Assembly (NCBI GenBank): GCA_017302195.1
Contig: JAFLEG010000214.1
Location: forward strand, 1 to 7,244
DNA from: Verrucomicrobiota bacterium
GTDB taxonomy: Bacteria > Verrucomicrobiota > Verrucomicrobiia > Limisphaerales > UBA9464
Direction of reading: 5' to 3'
Length of the DNA: 7,244 nucleotides
Made by a program: the position numbers and the translations under genes. Each line of letters starts with the position of its first letter. Within the stretch, counting starts at the first letter, position 1. Shown here piece after piece: positions 1 through 7,244 of the stretch. Below the pieces are notes generated by a model, which worked only from the letters and a program-made list of their open reading frames with translations, was not told the DNA's origin and made no database searches.

Positions 1-1245
1 GACGAAGGTGCCTCGCTTGTTGCCGACCACGAGGTCGGGGTGGCCGTTGGCGTCCACATCGGACACCACCAACTGGGTGCCCACGCCGGATTGATCGTCA
101 ATGGGGTACGGGACGAAGTCCACGGCGCCGCCCGGTCCCCGCACCAGGCGGAACCAGTAGTTGACCGCGGCCTGGTTGCGGTCGGGATCGCCCATGCGGC
201 CGTGGGACCAGAAGCGCTTGCCGGTGACGATGTCCTTCAGGCCGTCACCATCCATGTCCACCAGCTCCACGGCATGCAGCTCGGAGAACTTGATGCCGTA
301 GCGGTTCTCCGACGGCTCCTTGTTCATGAGGATGTGCTCCCGAAACCGGATCTGGCCGCCCTCGCGGTACTGCTCGAACCAGGCGAGCCCGTAGGCATGC
401 GCGGTCAGGGCGGTGATGATGTCGTTGAGCCCGTCGCCGTTCACGTCGTAGGCGTGCATCTGGGAGCCGCCCAGACCGAAGGGGCCGGGGTGAAAGGCCC
501 ATTCGGGATCCCCGGCCAGCGATGCCGGCTGCTCCCACCAGCCGTCCTTCTCCAGCAGATCGAGGCGTCCGTCCCCGTTGACGTCTCCCAGGCCCATGCC
601 GTGGGTGAAGTTGCCGTAGTCCTTCCCGGGCGAAATGGCATGCCACACCCAGGGCGTGGCGGGATCCGCGGGATCCATGGCGGCATAGCCGTAGGCGCCC
701 TTGGTGATGCACACCAACTCGGGCTGACCGTCGCCGGTGAGGTCGGCAAAGGTGGGCGACTCGTTGTCGGTCTGTCCGAAGACCACGTGACGGGTCCAGT
801 GGCGGTCCTGGGCGCCCGGATTCTCGAACCATGCGGTTTCCTTGCCGGGGAATCCCACGATGAGCACGTCCATCCAGCCGTCGCGATTGAAGTCCCTTGG
901 GAAGGCGAAGAAGTTGTCGGAATAGGTGTTCTTGGATCCCAGGGCGCCCTCGAATCCGGGCACGGTCACCGTGGTGAAGGGCCCGAGGGCCAGCGGGAAG
1001 CTGGCCTTGGGCGGATAGATCTCGTGGCGGTTGGTGAAGCCGGGGCCGGCATACCACCAGGGCCCGGAGACGATGTCGTTGGCGCCGTCCTTGTTGAAGT
1101 CGGCCACGCTGGCGCCCTCGCACCAAAACTGGTCGTTCAACTGCTGCCGTCGGAAGGTGTGCAGGGTCGGATCGGCGGCCTGGACGGCGGTGGCTCCGGC
1201 GACGAGGACGGCGACGAGAGCGACTTGGCTGCTGGAGGAGGTCAT
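1..1245 (-). CDS. Secreted FG-GAP/VCBS-repeat protein, C-terminus missing
   Basis: The gene starts at the ATG whose complement lies at 1243-1245 and stays open for 415 codons to the window edge, so the C-terminus is not seen. Residues 1-23 look like a Sec signal peptide: a hydrophobic VALVAVLVAGATAVQA core with likely cleavage after A23 (V-Q-A, then A-D). The n-region MTSSSSQ has no positive charge, which is unusual. The rest carries seven calcium-loop motifs of the DxNxDGxxD type starting near residues 49, 118, 168, 221, 267, 330 and 398 (for example DFNKDGAND, DVNGDGRLD, DMDGDGLKD), spaced about 45-70 residues apart. Trp-rich strands (WWYAGP, WFENPG) lie between them. This is the FG-GAP/VCBS beta-propeller pattern. 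Such proteins are exported and bind ligands or surfaces, but no enzymatic role can be read here. It is transcribed divergently from the helicase gene. The family call is strong; the function is unknown. Confidence 0.85.
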   Translation of the reverse strand, partial: MTSSSSQVALVAVLVAGATAVQAADPTLHTFRRQQLNDQFWCEGASVADFNKDGANDIVSGPWWYAGPGFTNRHEIYPPKASFPLALGPFTTVTVPGFEGALGSKNTYSDNFFAFPRDFNRDGWMDVLIVGFPGKETAWFENPGAQDRHWTRHVVFGQTDNESPTFADLTGDGQPELVCITKGAYGYAAMDPADPATPWVWHAISPGKDYGNFTHGMGLGDVNGDGRLDLLEKDGWWEQPASLAGDPEWAFHPGPFGLGGSQMHAYDVNGDGLNDIITALTAHAYGLAWFEQYREGGQIRFREHILMNKEPSENRYGIKFSELHAVELVDMDGDGLKDIVTGKRFWSHGRMGDPDRNQAAVNYWFRLVRGPGGAVDFVPYPIDDQSGVGTQLVVSDVDANGHPDLVVGNKRGTFV

Positions 1246-1265
1246 TGAGGGGGATCTTGAGTGTG

Positions 1266-1290
1266 AAGTGTTCAGTTTCAAGTGTTCAGT
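1266..1290. repeat. 11-bp tandem direct repeat upstream of the VCBS gene
   Basis: AAGTGTTCAGT occurs exactly at 1266-1276 and again at 1280-1290, a 14-bp period. It lies 21-45 bases upstream of the VCBS start codon. It is AT-richer than its surroundings, and on the minus strand reads ACTGAACACTT twice. A pair of direct half-sites in this position could bind a regulator of the divergent genes. It could also be a small intergenic repeat family without regulatory function. The repeat itself is certain; the role is not. Confidence 0.5.
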
Positions 1291-1314
1291 CCAAAGGGCA
1301 GGCGGCAGAAGTTT

Positions 1315-1340
1315 GGGCCGTGCCGAAGCCCGGCCCTACC
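1315..1340. repeat. Intergenic palindrome, REP-like
   Basis: GGGCCG at 1315-1320 is the exact reverse complement of CGGCCC at 1331-1336, separated by a 10-base spacer, and is followed by TACC. Read on the minus strand it begins GGTAGGGCCGGGC and continues through GCTTCGGCAC. GC-rich palindromes that begin GGTAGGG are, from general knowledge, scattered between genes in some verrucomicrobial genomes. It may be a single copy of such an element or a transcript hairpin. Only one copy was noticed in this window. Confidence 0.35.
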
Positions 1341-1408
1341 CGGGGGGCGCAGGAGGTGGCGGACGCGGTCTTGACCTGCGGTGGCGGACGCCCACTGTCC
1401 GCGGCCCG

Positions 1409-3544
1409 GTGACTCTGGACTCCCTCAATCCGCAGCAGCGTCAGGCGGCCGCCACCCATCGCGGCCCGGTGCTGATCCTCGCCGGCGCGGGAACCGGCAA
1501 GACCCGGGTGATCACCTGCCGGATCAGCCACATGGTGTCCCGGGGCATCCCCCCGGACCAGATCCTGGCCGTCACCTTCACCAACAAGGCGGCGAAGGAG
1601 ATGCTGGAGCGGGTCAATGAGATGCTGCCGCGCACCCGGGGCGAGGACGGCTCCAAGCCGGCGCGCCCCACCATCTGCACCTTCCACTCCCTGTGCGTGC
1701 GCATCCTGCGGCAGCACATCGAGCGCCTCGGGTACCGCCGCAACTTCGTGATCTACGACCAGGGCGACCAGATTGCGGCCATCAAGAAGATCCTGGCGGG
1801 CATCCGCGACGGCGAGACCAAGACCGATCCCGGGGCGGTGCTGTCGCTGATCAGCCGCTTCCGCAATGGCGGCTCCCGTGCGGCGGCCGCCTTTGCCGAG
1901 CCCAACGTGCGGGCGCTCGCGGAGCATGTGGCCGGACGCTACGAATCCGCCCTGCGCGCCTGCAATGCCGTGGACTTCGACGACCTGATCCTGCTGGTCC
2001 TGCGGCTGTTCCGGGAGCATCCGGACGCCCTGGCCGCCTGCCGCGAGCGGTTCCGCTTCGTGATGGTGGACGAGTATCAGGACACCAATGCCTCGCAGTT
2101 CGAGGTGGTGCATGCCCTGACCCGGGAATCGCGCAACCTGTGCGTGGTGGGTGACGACGACCAGTCCATCTACGGCTGGCGCGGCGCCGAGATCGCCAAC
2201 CTGCTCGACCTGGAAAAGCACTTCCCGGAGGTGAAGGTGGTCACCCTGGAGCAGAACTACCGCTCCACGAACCTCATCCTGCGCGCCGCCAACGGGGTGA
2301 TCCGCCACAATCCGCGGCGCCGGGGCAAGCAGCTCTGGTCGTCCAAGGGCGAGGGCGAGAAGGTGCTGCTGCAGTGCTTCAGCTCGGATGAGGAGGAGGC
2401 CAAGACCGTGGTGGAGAACATCGAGTACGACCGGCTGGGACGCGGCATCGGATGGACCCATCAGGCGGTGCTGTTCCGCACCAACCTGCAGGCACGTCCG
2501 CTGGAGACCGCACTGCGGCAGGCGCGGGTGCGTTATCACCTCATCGGCGGACAGAGCTTCTTCGACCGGCGGGAGATCCGGGACTTCCTCGCCTATCTGC
2601 GCACCTTTCAAAATCCGCACGATGACGTCGCCCTGCTGCGCATCGCCAACACCCCGGCCCGGGGGCTGAGCGACGTGACCATGGAGCGGCTGCTCGCGGC
2701 GAGCCAGGAGCGTCAGTGCAGCGTGTATACCGCCCTCCGGCACACGGATGTGCAGGCCTCGTTTGCCCCGCGCACCGCGGAGGCGCTGCGGCGTTTTCAC
2801 CAATGGGTCGAGGAGACGCGGGCGCCGCTGGAGGCCGGCGAACCGATGTCGCTGGAGCGTTGGGCGGACGGCTGGCTGGAGGCCGTGGGGTACTTCGCGG
2901 AACTGCGCCGCACCGAGAAGACGGCCGAGGCGGCCGAGGCCCGGTGGAAGAACCTCAGCGAACTTCTCCAGGATCTCGACGATCCAGAAGGCCAGAAGGT
3001 GACCCCGCTGGTCCTGCCCGCCGATCCGCCGCCCTTGACGGTCGCGGCGGCCCCCGCATCGGCACCGTCACCGCCGCCGGCCGCCGCCCCGCGATCCCAC
3101 CGCCTGTCGCGGCGTCCGCAGGAGCGCCTGGACGAGTTCCTGGAGCGTCTGGCGCTGGACCAGGAGCGCACGGAGGACGCCGAGGCGGGCGACGCCGTCA
3201 CCCTCATCACCATGCACGCGGCGAAGGGGCTGGAATATCCGCACGTCCACATCGTCGGTGTGGAGGACGGACTGCTGCCGCACTCACGATCCAAGGTGGA
3301 AGGAACCCTCGATGAGGAGCGGCGCCTGTTCTACGTCGCCATCACCCGCGCGCAGGAGTCCCTGAAGATTTCCCACTGCTCCGGACGCCGCCGCTACGGA
3401 CAGTTGCTGCCCTGCCATCCGTCGCCCTTCCTCAAGGAGCTCCCGCCCGAGTGTATTGAGGACGCTGCCTCAGCCGGCGCGGCGCCCGTGGACAGCACCG
3501 CGGGGCACGATCTGTTCGCGGCGATGCGTGCTGCGATCGAGTAG
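1409..3544 (+). CDS. Rep/UvrD-family superfamily 1A DNA helicase
   Basis: A 711-residue ATP-dependent 3'-5' DNA helicase, the usual size for Rep, PcrA and UvrD. The GTG start gives the family's canonical opening, LNPQQRQAA, at residues 6-14. Motifs in order: Walker A AGAGTGKT (25-32), Ia VTFTNKAAKEM (55-65), Ib TFHSLCVRILR (91-101), Walker B VDEYQDT (220-226), III GDDDQSIYGWRGA (248-260), IV EQNYRST (281-287), V with MHAAKGLEYP (602-611), VI EERRLFYVAITRA (636-648). All catalytic residues are present. The C-terminal stretch RRRYGQLLPCHPSPFLKELP and the 2B-region text FFDRREIRDFLAYLR resemble E. coli Rep more than UvrD. Residues about 531-571 are a Pro/Ala-rich insert before motif V. The family works in replication restart, protein displacement from DNA and repair. 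No good Shine-Dalgarno precedes the GTG, so the start rests on homology. Whether it is the Rep, PcrA or UvrD orthologue is not settled. Confidence 0.95.
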   Translation: MTLDSLNPQQRQAAATHRGPVLILAGAGTGKTRVITCRISHMVSRGIPPDQILAVTFTNKAAKEMLERVNEMLPRTRGEDGSKPARPTICTFHSLCVRILRQHIERLGYRRNFVIYDQGDQIAAIKKILAGIRDGETKTDPGAVLSLISRFRNGGSRAAAAFAEPNVRALAEHVAGRYESALRACNAVDFDDLILLVLRLFREHPDALAACRERFRFVMVDEYQDTNASQFEVVHALTRESRNLCVVGDDDQSIYGWRGAEIANLLDLEKHFPEVKVVTLEQNYRSTNLILRAANGVIRHNPRRRGKQLWSSKGEGEKVLLQCFSSDEEEAKTVVENIEYDRLGRGIGWTHQAVLFRTNLQARPLETALRQARVRYHLIGGQSFFDRREIRDFLAYLRTFQNPHDDVALLRIANTPARGLSDVTMERLLAASQERQCSVYTALRHTDVQASFAPRTAEALRRFHQWVEETRAPLEAGEPMSLERWADGWLEAVGYFAELRRTEKTAEAAEARWKNLSELLQDLDDPEGQKVTPLVLPADPPPLTVAAAPASAPSPPPAAAPRSHRLSRRPQERLDEFLERLALDQERTEDAEAGDAVTLITMHAAKGLEYPHVHIVGVEDGLLPHSRSKVEGTLDEERRLFYVAITRAQESLKISHCSGRRRYGQLLPCHPSPFLKELPPECIEDAASAGAAPVDSTAGHDLFAAMRAAIE

Positions 3545-3753
3545 GCGAACAGGCGGAAGCGCCGGGCGTTGACTCTTCCCGCGTTCCCCTCAGCCACTCC
3601 ACACCCGCTGCGAACGAAGTCACGGACGTGCTGGAGCCCGTCCCTAACCGGCCGAAGGGTGGCGGTTGCGCCGGGCGTGTGCCGGACGCACGTTGCCAGA
3701 CCGGGCCGTGCTGTGCCATCAACGGCGGCGAAGCGTGTTCGGGCTGCCTTGGA
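3545..3753. other. Gap between helicase and megasynthase
   Basis: This 209-base stretch has no recognisable gene. The megasynthase frame stays open back to a TGA at 3457-3459, so coding from an upstream GTG (3628 or 3679) cannot be excluded. A TTGACT at 3569-3574 resembles a -35 box but has no -10 partner 16-18 bases downstream. I see no classic intrinsic terminator after the helicase stop; a hairpin at 3676-3692 is listed separately. This is the likely boundary between flanking genes and the biosynthetic cluster. Confidence 0.5.
3676..3692. other. Short hairpin ahead of megasynthase
   Basis: CGTGTG and CGCACG can pair around a CCGGA loop, giving a six-pair stem with one G-T wobble. It lies 132 bases after the helicase stop and 61 bases before the megasynthase ATG. 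No T-run follows, so it is not a typical intrinsic terminator. It could slow transcription, sit in the megasynthase leader, or be chance in GC-rich DNA. Confidence 0.25.

Positions 3754-7244
<3,491 letters not shown>

Larger units (their letters stand above)
1246..1408. promoter_or_regulatory. Divergent intergenic region between VCBS gene and helicase
   Basis: These 163 bases separate two genes read outward, so promoters for both should lie here or overlap the 5' coding ends. I see no convincing -35/-10 pair for either direction. An AGGAGG at 1351-1356 looks like a ribosome binding site, but no ATG, GTG or TTG in the helicase frame follows at usable distance, and the chosen GTG at 1409 lies over 50 bases further on. 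The region also holds an 11-bp direct repeat and a palindrome, listed separately. Confidence 0.4.

Noticed and set aside
245..1126. 293-residue minus-strand open frame in another phase
   Set aside because: It is Arg-rich and low in information, and it overlaps the VCBS frame on the same strand. It is a GC-driven shadow.
40..1248. 402-residue plus-strand open frame
   Set aside because: It is antisense to the VCBS gene. Its product is a Gly/Val/His-rich shadow with no family pattern, while the minus strand shows a signal peptide and seven DxDG loops.
1031..1408. N-terminal extension of the helicase from an ATG at 1031
   Set aside because: The extra 126 residues lie antisense to the VCBS gene and across the intergenic region. 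They lack helicase similarity, and the family normally starts at LNPQQ.
1286..2803. 505-residue minus-strand open frame
   Set aside because: It is antisense to a helicase with every motif intact. Its composition (His, Gly, Leu, Val, Gln) is that of a reverse-strand shadow.
3552..3563. GGCG-GAAG-CGCC hairpin as the helicase terminator
   Set aside because: The stem is only four pairs and no T-run follows.
3569..3574. TTGACT as a -35 promoter element
   Set aside because: The sequence 16-18 bases downstream (AGCCAC region) does not resemble a -10 box.

Overview
The window is GC-rich throughout and holds three protein-coding genes. Two of them run off the ends. The organism is probably a bacterium of the Planctomycetota-Verrucomicrobiota type, more likely Verrucomicrobiota. 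This rests on three things: a secreted FG-GAP/VCBS-repeat protein with Trp-rich strands (WWYAGP, WFENPG), a style abundant in that group; weak or absent Shine-Dalgarno sites; and a GC-rich intergenic palindrome of the kind scattered through such genomes. This taxonomic call is inference only.

Layout. Positions 1-1245 (minus strand) encode most of a secreted beta-propeller-like protein with seven calcium-type DxNxDG loops; its C-terminus lies beyond the left edge. Positions 1246-1408 are a divergent intergenic region with an 11-bp direct repeat and a short perfect palindrome. Positions 1409-3544 (plus strand) encode a complete superfamily 1A DNA helicase, closest by eye to Rep within the Rep/PcrA/UvrD group. 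It carries an unusual Pro/Ala-rich insert just before motif V. Positions 3545-3753 are a 209-bp gap with one hairpin and no recognisable gene. From 3754 to the right edge (plus strand) runs the first 1163 codons of a hybrid NRPS-PKS megasynthase with the order adenylation (A), peptidyl carrier (PCP), ketosynthase (KS), acyltransferase start (AT). It has no condensation domain at its N-terminus.

How the genes relate. The megasynthase looks like the loading end of a natural-product assembly line. The A domain would activate an amino acid and load it on the PCP, and the KS would extend that aminoacyl starter with a malonyl-type unit chosen by the AT. The hand-read specificity code resembles proline codes but matches none I know. 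The VCBS protein and the helicase show no functional tie to the cluster and look like flanking genes, so the left border of the biosynthetic cluster probably falls in 3545-3753. All long open frames opposite these three genes are shadows caused by high GC.
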